A stretch of 64,000 nt of DNA, from the NCBI GenBank assembly GCA_003116975.1, contig BGKB01000071.1:124001-188000 (forward strand). The letters are read 5' to 3'. Below the pieces are notes generated by a model. That model was given only the letters and a program-made list of their open reading frames with translations. It was not told where the DNA came from and did no database searches. The first letter of the stretch is position 1; each line of letters begins with the position of its first letter. Position numbers and translations under genes: made by a program. Shown piece by piece: positions 30,101 through 38,700 of this stretch. Origin of the DNA: Aurantiochytrium sp. KH105 (taxonomy: Eukaryota; Sar; Bigyra; Thraustochytrida; Thraustochytriidae).

Positions 30101-33100
30101 GAAAATCCCATTTCTTTAACTGCAAGCGAAATCAACTGCACCTCGCCAGAAGGCGTGGGCACGAATCTAACGGTCACCGTTACCGTGGCAAATCAGTCGT
30201 CGGTGGTGAATTATGATCCCGAAGCGGTCTTTGACTTTGATCAACCTACGGTGAACAGAGTTCTTCCTTATCCGACTGACGCACGCGGAGGCGGGACACT
30301 TTATTTGGAGGGCGCCAATTTTGGTGATGACGACGTGGACCCTGAAGCCTTTGTGCGCGTTCTTGTGGATGGATATGTTTGCACAGAAGCCGAGCGAAAG
30401 GACCATTCCAGCATTGAGTGTCAGATGCCAACCGTGCTGGTGGGCGAGCAGCCAATCTTTCTTGAGGTGGCCTTGCAAAGCTTGGACGTGGATCCCGACC
30501 AAGGTGCTTTTGCAGCGTGTACCGCAAATTACTATGGCCGCCCCGGAGAGTTCTGCTTGCCTTGTCCAGATGGTGCAATGTGCCTCGGGTATGTTGACAA
30601 CTGGCACTATGATCCTGCGAGCATTAGCGGCTACGGGTCTCTCAATCGGAGTTTGTTTCAGACGTGCAACCCTACAGAAGCTTGCCTGGGCAACGACACG
30701 TGTGCAGAGGGATACGTTCATCAGAATGACCGAATGAAGCTGTGCGGCAAGTGCGCTGAGGACTTTTACCGTCTTGAAGGCAAATGCGAGCCGTGCCCGA
30801 ATCTTGCGTGGCTCATTCTCATTGCGTGTTTTCTGGTGGCAGTCATTCTGTGTAGCGTGGCGTACTTTCTCACCAAGTACGGCGTACAGCTAGCAGCCGT
30901 GTCAATTTGCATTGACTTTTGCCAAGTTGTGAGCTTGTTTTCCACGTATGACTTTGCGTGGCCAAGCGTGGTCTCGGGGGCATATGCTGTGCTTTCAGCG
31001 TTCAATTTGAATCTCGAGCTTGCCTCGCCCGAGTGTAGCGTGGGTTGGGACTACGAGACCAAATGGTACATTATGTACTTTATGCCGGTTGTCTTTGGAC
31101 TGCTCTTTACAACCTCATTCATTGTCGCCTTTGTTAAACTTGCCGTCCGCAAGGTGCGCCGCGAGATCAAGGCAAAAACGGGCGCTCTCGTCGCCCCTTT
31201 GGTGGTAAAGACGGATGAGAATGATAAGCTTGCGACGCTTGGGGATGACGAGAAAGTACTTCTCGTCGATGATGACGACATGGAGTCCTATGATGCCTCC
31301 TTCAATAAGTTCATCGATGCAGAGTTCGGAGCCTTCCTGCTCATGTGTTACTACCTCTACATGTCGGTCATGAAAAAGTGCTTTGAAGTGTATCGCTGCA
31401 CCGACGGCCCAGTGCCCGTGCTCCGTGCGGAGCCGGCCGAGCCGTGCGACGACACGGGTGAGTTTTACACGCGGATTCATGCTCTGGCAGGATTTGGTAT
31501 TTTCGTGTATGGTATCGGGATTCCGAGCGTAATTTCCTTTCTGCTGCTCAAGCATCGCGACTTCATCAAGCATGACCAACAGCGCCGTGAGCAAGCGCTC
31601 AAGTTATCGGAGACAGATGCCGCGAAGCGACTGCAAAGTGCCTTTCGAGGCTACTACGTGCGCCGCGTGGTAGACCCGCGCTCGATTTTGCGCCAGCACA
31701 AGAAGCTCACGCACATTGGCCGCACGCGCGCCAAGTTTGGCAAGTTATACGAAGATTTCACCTCGGAGTGCTACTATTGGCGCTTGGTGCTGATGATGCG
31801 AAAACTTCTTTTGTCAATGATTAGTTTGTTCCTGGACGACAAGTTCAAGCAAAGCACGCTGGCATTTGGAGTTCTCTTTTCGAGCTATGCTTTGCAGGTC
31901 AAGCTCAAGCCTTATTTGAGTCGTTTCCCTGACGACCTTCACAAACGAAGGCAAGCCAAGGCGTACAAGGAGTGGAAAAGGCGCGCCGAGCTTCGATCGG
32001 AGGTCAATCGTACAAAGGGTCGCGTGCGCGCCTTGCAAATGGCGGTCTCCGCCAAGATGAAGCGAATGGGTATCAACGTGGCCAAAGACCAGCGCCTAAT
32101 GCGCGAGAATATGGATTTTGCGCAGCTTGAGGTGAACAAGGGCATCGCGGGAAGGGTACAAAAGAGCCGTGAAAACAAGCTCGCCAAAGCAATCGAAGAC
32201 GGCGAGGTTGACGCCGAGGTCGTGCGCGCCGAGACCAGCGTGCAGCGTCACTGGGCGATTCTGCGGCACTTTGTAACGGAGATGGACAACAAGGACAAGT
32301 TCGAGCTGAACGAGGAGGCCGCAAAGTATCTAAACAACGACGCGCTCCGCTGGATCTTCGACTACAACACCCTTGAGACCATTTCGCTTGCGACACTCAT
32401 GTACATTCTCCTGTTTGGTCTTCTCTTTGACACCTACGAGGCGAACGCGGAGGACGTGCGGATCAACGTGCTGGCCAGCATCACCATTGCTCTCTTCGTA
32501 ATGGTCATCATTCTCTTCCTCTCGTCCGTGGTCATTGACGTCAAGCGCAAGTTCTGGCCGGTTGTGCGCGAGCGCCTCCTGCGCGAGGGCGTGCGCGCGC
32601 TCTTGCCGCGCACGATGCTCCGCAGACTGGGCGTGATGAAGCGAAGAGATGCTGCCGGGGACGACCCTGCTGCGGGTCCCAGGTCGCGCGCGCGGGGGGG
32701 CGCCACGGTGGCTCCGTCGCGAGACTCGGCCAAGGCGGTGCTCACGGCGCGACGCGGGCAGTGGGTGAGCCAGGTGAACCCCTTTGCGACGCTCGAGCGA
32801 CAGAATGCAGACCTGGTCCGCGCTGAGGAAGCCCGGCTCCAGGCCATTTTAGCGAGCAAGATGCGCTTCGAGGAAGAGCTGCGCGAGCGTGAGCTCAAGC
32901 GCCAGCAGGAGAAGGAGCGGCTCGAGGAGGAGTACAGGGTCAAGATGGCGAGTGTAGACGCCGAGCTACGCGAGCTTGAAGAAGAAGAAGCCGCCATGCT
33001 CGACGCGCTTGGAGGCATGGGCCACGAGGGCGAAGAGGGCGATCTTGCTGTGGTCGACGTTGGCGCTAGCGAGACTGCGGGCGCCGCTCTGGAACGCGAA

Positions 33101-35197
33101 ACCGAAGAAGAGATTGGACGCCTCGACGAGCTCCGCGCGGACACGGAGCGCGCGCTCGAAAAGGCCTTACTCGCGAGAGAAGCGACGGCAGCAAAGCTGG
33201 ATCGCGAGGACGTGGAGGACGACGTGTCCGAGCCTGAGCAGACCGAGGAGGCTCTCCATGAGGCCAGGGAGGCCGAAGCACGTGCCCTCGAAGAGGAAAA
33301 CTTTTCGATTGAGCAAGAAGTCGTCATGGCCAAACTTGAGGCCGAGGAGCGCGACCAGCTCGTGCAGCTCAAGGCGCGTCAAAACGATGAGGTCAACGCC
33401 GCGATTGCAGAATTGCAGCGTCAAGCGGAAGAGGTCTTTGCAGGTCATCGCAACCAGCAAGACGAGATTAAAGCCCGTCTCCAAGAACGCAAGCTGCGGC
33501 GTGGCACGACAGTGCGTCGACGACGGCGTATCGGAGCTGGCACCAGCGGCCAAGAAGAGGCTGGGGAGGGCGTCGACCTCGAGGAGGACCAGGGGGATGA
33601 AAGTCTTGCTCCAGAGCTCACTGAAGAGCAAGAGCAGGCCATGAAAGAGCTCGAAGAAAAGCTCGCCGAGCTGCAGAGCAAGCAGGACCGCGAAAAGGAA
33701 GACTTTGTCAAGGATTTGGAAGCGCGAAAAGAAGCCGAAATTCAATCTCTCCGCGAGCAGATCCGCGAGCGCGTACAGCAAGAACTCAGCGAAGAGGCTG
33801 CTTTCGAAAATCAGATTGCGCAGGAGCTCGAGCAGTTCCAGGAGGAGACCAAGATGCTCGTCGCAGAGATTCAGCTCCCCCCCGCGGCCGGTGCCGAAGG
33901 CGACGAGATGAGTGAGGAAGAGGCAAAGCGTTTGCGTGAGCAGTACGAGGTGAGTATGTCCGCGTTGAAGGAAAAGCGCAACGCTGAGCTCGCAGCTCTG
34001 CGCGAGAAGCTTGAGAAGAAGCGGAAGGGCCGTCTTGACGCCGCGCAAAAGGCGGAAGAGGCCCGCGAGGAAGAACGCGTTCGCGAGCTACAGACTGCGG
34101 AAGAAAATAAACTCAAGGCCCAGGAGAAGGAGATTGATTTTGCGGCAAAGCAACAAGAGGAAGCTGCCGTTCATGGCACCGACAGCAACGCTGGAGACGA
34201 GGACGCGAAGGCCGCCGTTGAAAAGCTTCGTGAGTCATTCGAGCAGGCCAGTTCCGAACTGGCGCGCAAGCAGGAGAAGCAGCGTAATGACCGTCGTGAG
34301 GCGCTCGAACGTCGTCTTGAATCGCGCAAGCGCGCCATTGAGCAACGCAACAAAAAGAAACTTGAAGCTGCCGCGAAGAAAGAAGACAAAGTATTTGTCC
34401 AAGCGCTTAAGCCAGCCGCGCCTCCCGAAGAAGACCCCGAAGTCATTGCAGCCCGTCTCGAGCAAATCAAAAAGGATGCAGTCGCAAAGAAGGCCGCACT
34501 TGACACGAAAATTCGCAATGAGAAGAACGCCCAGCGCGATCGCATGCGAGACAGGCTGGCGAAGAAGCGTTTGCAGGCTGAAGAGAAGAAGAAGAAGATG
34601 CTGGTAGAAAAGGCGAAAGAGGAAGAGCTCATGAACCAGAAACTGAAGGAAGAGGAAGCAGCACTGCGCGAACGCCAGGCCATCGAGCTCCAAGAGATCG
34701 AGGAGGCCACGGCCGAGGCCTTTCTCGACGAAACGCAGACCGAGAGTCTCGCTGCTGGCGTGACCGCGTGGCGAAAGAGACGCGAGGAGCAGGAGCGAAA
34801 GCAGGCCAAGGGCCCATCGAGATCGGAAATTCTAGCGGCGGACTTTGCTGACAAGGCCAAGCGTATTGAGGACCTTTCTTCAGGGTCAACCAACGATGAA
34901 AAGGCTCAGAAGGAGGCAACTCGTCTTTTGAAAGACCTTGAGTCACTCTTTGTTAATCTCGTGGAAGAAACGGACGCCGAGCTGAACAAGCTGACCAACG
35001 AAGCGGCTGTTCAAAAGGCTCGACAGAAGCGACAACTCCGAGACTTGCGCAGAAGAATTCTTCCTGATGCTGATCCAGTGTCGCCTCAATCGCCTGATTC
35101 TCCTTTGATCCCGGGCGACGGCGCGGGCAAGGAGTCATCGGCTCGGGCCGCTATGCCTATCAACGTCAACTTGGACGAAATTGCCTTTCTTGATTGA
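21143..35197 (+). CDS. Giant multidomain surface protein: Cys-rich, cadherin-like, IPT/TIG repeats, multispan membrane region, IQ motif, coiled coil
   Basis: The frame encodes 4,684 residues without an intron. ATG 21143 opens it, but the signal-like segment is at ~165-182, so translation may start at ATG 21620 or 21623. Order: GCC2/GCC3- or TNFR-like Cys-rich repeats (~185-530, CPPGTYG and AGYYCPEGS patterns); about nine cadherin-like repeats (~690-1773, boundaries such as DVNDVPFW, DENDPPEW, DVNESPVI); thirteen IPT/TIG-like repeats (~1775-3123, GGDxVxxxGSxFGP pattern). Repeat 6 carries an inserted ~110-residue domain. A second Cys-rich module (~3125-3215) leads to 8-10 hydrophobic segments (~3222-3335, 3394-3474, 3549-3591, 3744-3801) with an IQ motif (LQSAFRGYYVRR, ~3497) between them. 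The last ~750 residues are charged coiled coil, ending EIAFLD. It is probably a Ca2+-dependent adhesion or sensor protein linked to the cytoskeleton. Function is inferred; I know no named ortholog. Confidence 0.88.
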   Translation: MSEYKSTHGKKRSVCDKGGDDTRKKTSSMRLKIGQPQGSSTARNDQLAPTSTGPGQARPSQGEMAEEGISWRSGNCDGLGQDGTYYESMPESSSKLASQGYVPSIKASAGEAGAAATTRRRLRGQIAIPARSEHRRRVAEIPSEPKSSKANLLGKTSRAMMSSSSCIAYLIAVLAVLLSIKQTQAAVAFADTCACPDSSPCPSFCEACDSYDSDCISGKTNARCNGENHENCPDGYEKRAQTGSIWRCSSGGTYWTMYHCYRECLGITTGKCNRCQDGYYGYNSNQTCALCEPGRYCQGGSDQGECDAGYYCEAGSSSKDEMPCPPGTYGETTGLEDSSCSGPCFAGYWCESGSTDPEQYPCIEGQWGGSGQTNQYCSGPCSAGYYCPAASASSKANACGSASVYCPEGSAEPVPVDEGFYSTPLSVAENVRTSQTVCPKGSYCTGGKKYACPAGNYAPSIGLPSCASYVCAAGYYCPEGSTSSTAGPCYEGEVEPEHPAIYYCPAGTTAPLEVLDGYYSTPESALPIYRTGMELADTSLYITRYGLRLRKVEWMGSCEGNTGDLSIAEVTNDGLGDARENTTLTNLLVFDNINDANISTGDYLSFVDTDGLGYILPYALNQYECVAWVQENGFPFEILEDGALAIRSGYFLDYETCPTYIFDVLATSVSGDATATCRMTVEIINESDLPYFEFKTTVGYPFALPSVLDFYVDERSATNTGVGSPIRANDEDVGQDITFEIVADTLDGPEDMFYIGSCSGQLYVFDSGLDYITKNTYELQIRVCDDYQFFGASTEARCSITANVTIHVLDVNDVPFWKTDPYEITSFRVPENSPENTLLEAMCGDDPCAELDSSILGLQVDDLDLNNDGSSTTDVMSYSIERNFDDFFAVVTCVRDDNLDQCAVTETINAPAGALRTTGAAALDYESRNAYSITVRVNDGRGGTNTLDVAIEITDENDPPEWPAASAQESLTFSENSGAASGRIFATDEDSGDEITYSVVGAIDEHGDDATDLFEMENNNSVTAAESSLVTLQLTTGSTLDYEDSKNYTVTVQAEDIEGASATFDFTVHVRDVNESPVITTSELSVPENVAFGTAIAEAIAFTDVDAGQTGFFVLETGLNANMFAVAASTGVVTVRGDLDYETQDTYSIRVSVSDNGVPSIKTTKVITIRVTDEPEPPTFGSSQTYTVTETEEVDETWVASIDVVDEDGSDFTMEILSQVVASTGKAVDYFVVDGNTLVQNTSMASPINFESSLFTTFDDQNIRVTLYAEDDGGLNSTATVTIAVLDANDRPVLANTTTSVPKHVAVYDETEPDRPYAPGFEVLNVFELCSDEDVDDDDRVTDITYAIVSGNDDGTFELVDGVLKVKTVTTNVRTENYEYVLGITATDHDVSPLTSQIAYITVLVTGENYPPSIDSHALTLVENEDDFAVIISDMGASDPDGSNLVFEVAGASPSAAAVAFFVEPSNGTLYLTQTLDYETMTNEDGTLVLTIRVRDNGGVEAYSLSALGTVTITVEDVNEVPAFDAASYSISVNEMTASGILGDPIVAIDPDAADVGQLRYALLDAADSPFEVNELSGQLSTDGTLDFENPQALCTLSAGGIHTCELDLVVTDSVNHTASASITVRVLNINEAPVFNGTKCGQESYNIVCTDVNTTLGIIEVPETIYDFSPIRIGTLLSSDPDKISQVKLAFATAHFVFPDGVEQDTGETLMDDLFLLDDSGVLYLVGSLDFENRSVYSYEVKLSDEGNGEQAALDQDFTIEIRVVNENDIGPVAASTASDPWPTSGGDAVTLTGSNFGPTQFKIDNEGAEAPDVRAYLVQKGTLRLFEASGCTVVSDTEVSCTSSPKGVGSELYWMVSFPELDHNSTLDFDDDSFANRFQDPVITSVTGADAFPTMGGAVFDLVGTDFGAAGLPFVPEVEVRYRSRTDRDTVYTAQNCSILSSVDIECTSTVSTGPKLEFMVVVQGQQALSWHGGDGTNYSHTAPTIASVAFEVSTITEMKTKGGSSTDAILITGTNFGPVGTSIAVTYGPVSQTSKFTATSCAVISAHTVVRCIYVAGSGVDLRFVVSANSVRSEASVQGLSYAGPTIESISGSGSENARTSGGDTVYISGSGFGPVTEIDGTVVARYGGENGTKYYATDCAVIREDTQISCLTASGTGRDHPWTVSISGQSSEVTEVAEGLIMSYSAPTINYFEGTESNAVTDGGDEVVLVGLDFGDQSDLITVTFGATGTEYTARNCIIDPDYLHSKILCELPPGVGKELKWTVVVDGQASRVPTTNYQAPGVDTLSGSPIEDGASTIGGEIFYIQGSDFGPRALHDENEEVVYSFSYGGSGGKKYKAANCTILEPEPSLLSTSPSGSDPIDAGEFSLEVDGVVTASIPFNASADDVQNALRDAQTGVLFNVSVTVNEISGARVWEILTPSLPREAITIQTSSLTANGSNAAIVIEQPSLGASAARCVTVPGVGANLGLVATIAGQSSNVSAVTLSYKAPEISSFTPSLGVSAEGFQLNVSGTNFGNEGVTVSFAGVTLTGAEVSEHSTITVPIPDELQRNANNAVEIEVEGQTVIDTYSFSPPVVTSITAVNPPQNLDGPPQEILIRGSSFGEYHPELGDSITVGGEECLLADWTHDSIRCNLTTLTGEMVITVGEQVCRNNNGSACCPCDFSYENLLAPPTVLSVSACGLGQDLSNCTTDGGYEITVFGANLGSGIYGSVYIGDEIESRECLVADPVEDYTETEIRCIVPPGEGKELQVVVHHAWQVSDDNVVFSYDQPHLRAVTPEAFSTYGASNLTIVGSNFGTSGPRVELRPHGNASLASLCEVLYFDHESIECFLPEGQGQLEIAVFAGEQEASSVLEFAYFPPFVKTISPVEGLAQGYYPLTVVGSNFGVTGTVYVGENECETITYAHELITCNMPKGAGANLPVYVESGRYTSNLNVTFTYLPPEVYALEPNHGPTIGGDTIIVHGANFHNSADLEVRIGSFLCENPISLTASEINCTSPEGVGTNLTVTVTVANQSSVVNYDPEAVFDFDQPTVNRVLPYPTDARGGGTLYLEGANFGDDDVDPEAFVRVLVDGYVCTEAERKDHSSIECQMPTVLVGEQPIFLEVALQSLDVDPDQGAFAACTANYYGRPGEFCLPCPDGAMCLGYVDNWHYDPASISGYGSLNRSLFQTCNPTEACLGNDTCAEGYVHQNDRMKLCGKCAEDFYRLEGKCEPCPNLAWLILIACFLVAVILCSVAYFLTKYGVQLAAVSICIDFCQVVSLFSTYDFAWPSVVSGAYAVLSAFNLNLELASPECSVGWDYETKWYIMYFMPVVFGLLFTTSFIVAFVKLAVRKVRREIKAKTGALVAPLVVKTDENDKLATLGDDEKVLLVDDDDMESYDASFNKFIDAEFGAFLLMCYYLYMSVMKKCFEVYRCTDGPVPVLRAEPAEPCDDTGEFYTRIHALAGFGIFVYGIGIPSVISFLLLKHRDFIKHDQQRREQALKLSETDAAKRLQSAFRGYYVRRVVDPRSILRQHKKLTHIGRTRAKFGKLYEDFTSECYYWRLVLMMRKLLLSMISLFLDDKFKQSTLAFGVLFSSYALQVKLKPYLSRFPDDLHKRRQAKAYKEWKRRAELRSEVNRTKGRVRALQMAVSAKMKRMGINVAKDQRLMRENMDFAQLEVNKGIAGRVQKSRENKLAKAIEDGEVDAEVVRAETSVQRHWAILRHFVTEMDNKDKFELNEEAAKYLNNDALRWIFDYNTLETISLATLMYILLFGLLFDTYEANAEDVRINVLASITIALFVMVIILFLSSVVIDVKRKFWPVVRERLLREGVRALLPRTMLRRLGVMKRRDAAGDDPAAGPRSRARGGATVAPSRDSAKAVLTARRGQWVSQVNPFATLERQNADLVRAEEARLQAILASKMRFEEELRERELKRQQEKERLEEEYRVKMASVDAELRELEEEEAAMLDALGGMGHEGEEGDLAVVDVGASETAGAALERETEEEIGRLDELRADTERALEKALLAREATAAKLDREDVEDDVSEPEQTEEALHEAREAEARALEEENFSIEQEVVMAKLEAEERDQLVQLKARQNDEVNAAIAELQRQAEEVFAGHRNQQDEIKARLQERKLRRGTTVRRRRRIGAGTSGQEEAGEGVDLEEDQGDESLAPELTEEQEQAMKELEEKLAELQSKQDREKEDFVKDLEARKEAEIQSLREQIRERVQQELSEEAAFENQIAQELEQFQEETKMLVAEIQLPPAAGAEGDEMSEEEAKRLREQYEVSMSALKEKRNAELAALREKLEKKRKGRLDAAQKAEEAREEERVRELQTAEENKLKAQEKEIDFAAKQQEEAAVHGTDSNAGDEDAKAAVEKLRESFEQASSELARKQEKQRNDRREALERRLESRKRAIEQRNKKKLEAAAKKEDKVFVQALKPAAPPEEDPEVIAARLEQIKKDAVAKKAALDTKIRNEKNAQRDRMRDRLAKKRLQAEEKKKKMLVEKAKEEELMNQKLKEEEAALRERQAIELQEIEEATAEAFLDETQTESLAAGVTAWRKRREEQERKQAKGPSRSEILAADFADKAKRIEDLSSGSTNDEKAQKEATRLLKDLESLFVNLVEETDAELNKLTNEAAVQKARQKRQLRDLRRRILPDADPVSPQSPDSPLIPGDGAGKESSARAAMPINVNLDEIAFLD

Positions 35198-35770
35198 TAG
35201 TTTGACGTGTGAATAGATTGGATTTTGTAAATGAAGCACTCAGCCGTCCATGGCACAGTTGTCGGCGGGAGGTGGTATGATTGGACATTTGCACAAAGCA
35301 CAAACGTATGGACTTGAAATCACATCGACTACGGCCGGCCTGGTTCAGAGAGAAGTCTCTCTGTCCGTCCGTGCGCCAGGCTGATGTTGATGTTGCTTTT
35401 GTCGACGATGTGCTGGCGACGATACGCGGCGACTGCGAGGTGCTCTGCAAGAAGAATATGCGCTTCCGGGGCAATCTCGTGACGAAGTCAGAAACGAGAC
35501 TGCAATTCTTTTCTGTCTTTGAGGATGCGGAAGCGTGCGGAAATCTTTGCACCTCGGAGGAGTGGAGCGAGACATGCACGCATTTCGTCTTCCGAGGGAG
35601 CAGAAGGTGTTGCTGGCCTTTTGAGGGCTGTAACTCGAATAAAGTTCGCCTCGGTCAAGTGCGGCTATGTATCAAGCGACAAGACCTGCGCGGTTCCTTA
35701 GTTTTACAAGGAGAACGCCTAACTAAGACATGGCGATTACCAAAAGTCCAAAACAATGTCATACCTTTTT
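35198..35770. other. Convergent intergenic region with a candidate small Cys-rich frame
   Basis: About 570 bp between the giant gene stop and the LRR/ARM gene stop. It contains the candidate small ORF at 35308-35793 and an AATAAA at ~35638. Confidence 0.5.
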
Positions 35771-35793
35771 TCATGCGTGAAGTCGCGGAATAA
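35308..35793 (+). CDS. Candidate small cysteine-rich protein (161 residues, uncertain)
   Basis: ATG 35308 to stop at 35793; the last 23 bases overlap the antisense 3' end of the LRR/ARM gene. The middle part (~35390-35640) has coding-like codon use and nine cysteines: DCEVLC, AEACGNLC, ETCTHFVF, RRCCWPFEGC, VRLC. The spacing is reminiscent of PAN/apple-type domains (C-x3-C pairs, then C with aromatic residues). No signal peptide is visible at this start, so a missing 5' exon or a domain fragment derived from a larger gene is likely. An AATAAA sits inside the frame at ~35638. It could also be part of the 3' UTR of the giant gene. Confidence 0.3.
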   Translation: MDLKSHRLRPAWFREKSLCPSVRQADVDVAFVDDVLATIRGDCEVLCKKNMRFRGNLVTKSETRLQFFSVFEDAEACGNLCTSEEWSETCTHFVFRGSRRCCWPFEGCNSNKVRLGQVRLCIKRQDLRGSLVLQGERLTKTWRLPKVQNNVIPFFMREVAE

Positions 35794-38700
35794 GCCAATC
35801 GCACCAGCGCTCGCGTGCGGCGTGGTCGTAAAAGACGAGGCGATGATAGACCTCACTCGTGCTGGTCCTCATCAAAGTCTGACCACGCCTGCTTGTTTTG
35901 AAGTTGAGCTCCAGAGTTGGCTGTTCATCCTTGCTCACGCTAATCTCATGAAGGTCATGCAATTGGTGACAGTACCGTCCTTTTCCATCGCACTTCAAGA
36001 TGCGACGCTGTGCATCGCGTTCTTTCGCCTTGCGATTTCCTATGACGTTGTTCATTGCAGTTTGATACCGATCGTTACGATCTAAACGATGTTCAGTGCC
36101 CCAGCCCAAAGAAATGCCCTCCAAAGTTCGCACGGACGATTGATTGTCTGTCTTGGGGCTTAATGATGATGTCCTCGAGGTTGGTTGCGAGTACGAGACT
36201 GGAAAGATCCACTCTCCCCAATCCATTTCAAGGATCGCAAAGAATTTGCTTGTACATATAGCCATCCTTGGAACAAGAGCTCCATTGCTCTGTTGCAATA
36301 AGACTTGCGTGGCGAGAATCCCTTGAACTTCATTAAATAGCAGAGTGGAAGGCGCAAATTGCAGCAAACCCGTTGATGGACTCGAAGAACCTCCAAGACA
36401 AGACTCTGCCTGATCCATAGGCAGACGTTCACGTGCGAGACTTGAGGCTTCGTCTTTATGTCCCACATTCAGACTGTCGAAGCCTCTATCGCCATCCATG
36501 TGGCGCTTTGGTACCTGAGAAAAGACGTTTTTGCTGCGCACGTCGTTGGCGTTTTCGTCGTTGTCGTCGTTGTCGTCGTCATCATCGTTGGTGGCGGCGG
36601 CAACGCCATTAGTATCGTCTTCATTTTCGTCTTCGTCTTCTGAAAGCACGTGTATGGCATGGCGAAGTGCTTCACGAAAAGGGATGTCGCTTTCAATGCC
36701 CGGCGGATTAATTAATGATCTCTCCGCTCCAAGCCACGTTTCTACCTGAGCCCACTCGTGCGTCATTTGAAGAAAGAGAGAGTACATCCTGGCGGCAACA
36801 CCGGAGACGTAGGTGAGGCACGTGAGTGAACTCGGGTCTGTGCGATCTCGTAAATCGGAAAGCTTATGCTTGATATGAACACGCTGTCCAAATACACCCA
36901 AGACAATCCGTTGCACCGCACGATAAGGCTTGCGCCAAACGAGTCTTGGCTTCAGCAAGTTCCGGCGTAGGACTGAAGCGTTCGCAAAAGTGGTTGGATT
37001 TGAGTACAAGTCGTCTTGCGAGAGCCGCGTCGCGGCGCTTGCGCCAACTTCCCACCCACGGCCTTCACGGGGCTCGGTGAAAAGGTAGTATGCCTCGGTG
37101 GTGAGCACCAAGAGCTGGCGGCGCGCCAGGCCTGGCCCGGGAGTCTCCAATACGTCGCAAAAGGCAGACAAAAGAATCCGCTCCACCCCAATGCGATCGT
37201 GTTCCCACGTCTTGCTTTCAGCGGTGGAAGAGGCTGGACCTGCTGCACCTTGCGTATCTTTCACTTCGCCCGGCATTTCGCGTGAGCGAGATGGGCGCTC
37301 CAGAGGCGGTGGGGGCTCAATAGCCCATACCTTGCGAAATGTTCCATTGGGTTCCTCCACAGCAGAAGCAAGGTGTTCTTTGCGAGGCTTTTGCGATGGA
37401 ATCTGCTTTTGCGTTGTAAATGGAGAGCGTGCGCCAACACAAAGAGAAAAGAAACACCCGTTTCGTGTTGGCTGCGGTTCTTTGTAGGCGAGTCCTACAG
37501 ACGTCTGAGCGGCGGGCATCAAGCCTTCTTTCGGACCATTGCGCAAGTGTACATGAAAGCAATCTTCGACCCCCATGAATTGTTGCAACTCTCGTGAAAA
37601 AGATGCTTTGGCAACACGGTCGAGCAGATCTTGGATATAAGAGTTGCGAATCGCAGCACGACTGTCCACCTGTGCGCGCACGAGCTCCTCGAGGATTTCG
37701 TAGCGTGCCTCACTTGTGGACTCAAAGGAGGAAACCAGAAACTGCGTAATGTGCTCACGCACGCACGCCTCCAAAGTGCGTAATTGAACAGGTCTTGGAG
37801 ATCGAGAGCTGCAGGCAACGAGCAAAGCCAAGCAACCCTTGACCACACTTTCAAAGGGCAGCAGTGATTTCCACATGACGTCGAGAGCACGGGTGTGGAT
37901 CGACTCCTCCGCGCCATCGACGTGATTGTCCCTTTTCTCAAGCCCGGGAACTCGTACAAGAGGAAGTTGAGCAGCAATGAGTGCAATCGTTCGGGTCGTG
38001 TGCAGTGCAAGGACGAGGTCAGCTTCGCCAAGGGTCTGCGACTCTGCGAAAAAACGCAGCGTGGAAAGAATACGCTTTGCGACGACGCAGATAATTGCAT
38101 ACACGGTGAGTTGCTCTGCCGACTCCTCGCGCCGAAGACCAGGCATGACGCAAAGTTCGTACGCGATGGCCATGAACTTGGCACCAATGAGCCCCTGTGG
38201 CCAAACAGGACGATCCTCGCCGCCGGCGCAAATGAATGCGAGAATGCGAAGTCTCTTGGGCATACGAAGGTTTCGCTTGGCCGCAGTGATTGTCTCCTGA
38301 CTACCATCCTTCAAAAGAGAATAGATGACTCGAAGGGCAGCAACGAGCGTGTCGGTAATAGCCGTGTCTCGACGATGACACTTGGCCGCGTCAGGGGCGA
38401 ACATGGTCACATCCGCGCCAGGGTACTGATCGATGCGCGCGGCCACTGCGGCACTCCTTGTCTCGCCCGGCTCCAACTTATGGCCCTGACTCTCGCTCTC
38501 CATATGCTCTACGTCAGTGGTTTCGCGTGATTCTTCCATAAAATATTGAAGCAGCAGCTCGCTGCCAGCTGCAGATGGCAGCGCCCAGGAGGACGCGGGC
38601 AGCTCTGCGCCTGCAAATGTGTCCCGCAGTGCCGGGTTTCCTGTATCTCCAGCGGCCTTCGCCAAGTAGGCAAAGCGCTCTACTGTTCCGCAAACGTCAG

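Noticed and set aside
32434..34893. Ser/Arg- or Leu-rich minus-strand frames opposite the coiled-coil tail
   Set aside because: Antisense shadows of the Glu/Lys/Arg codon-rich coiled coil of the giant protein.
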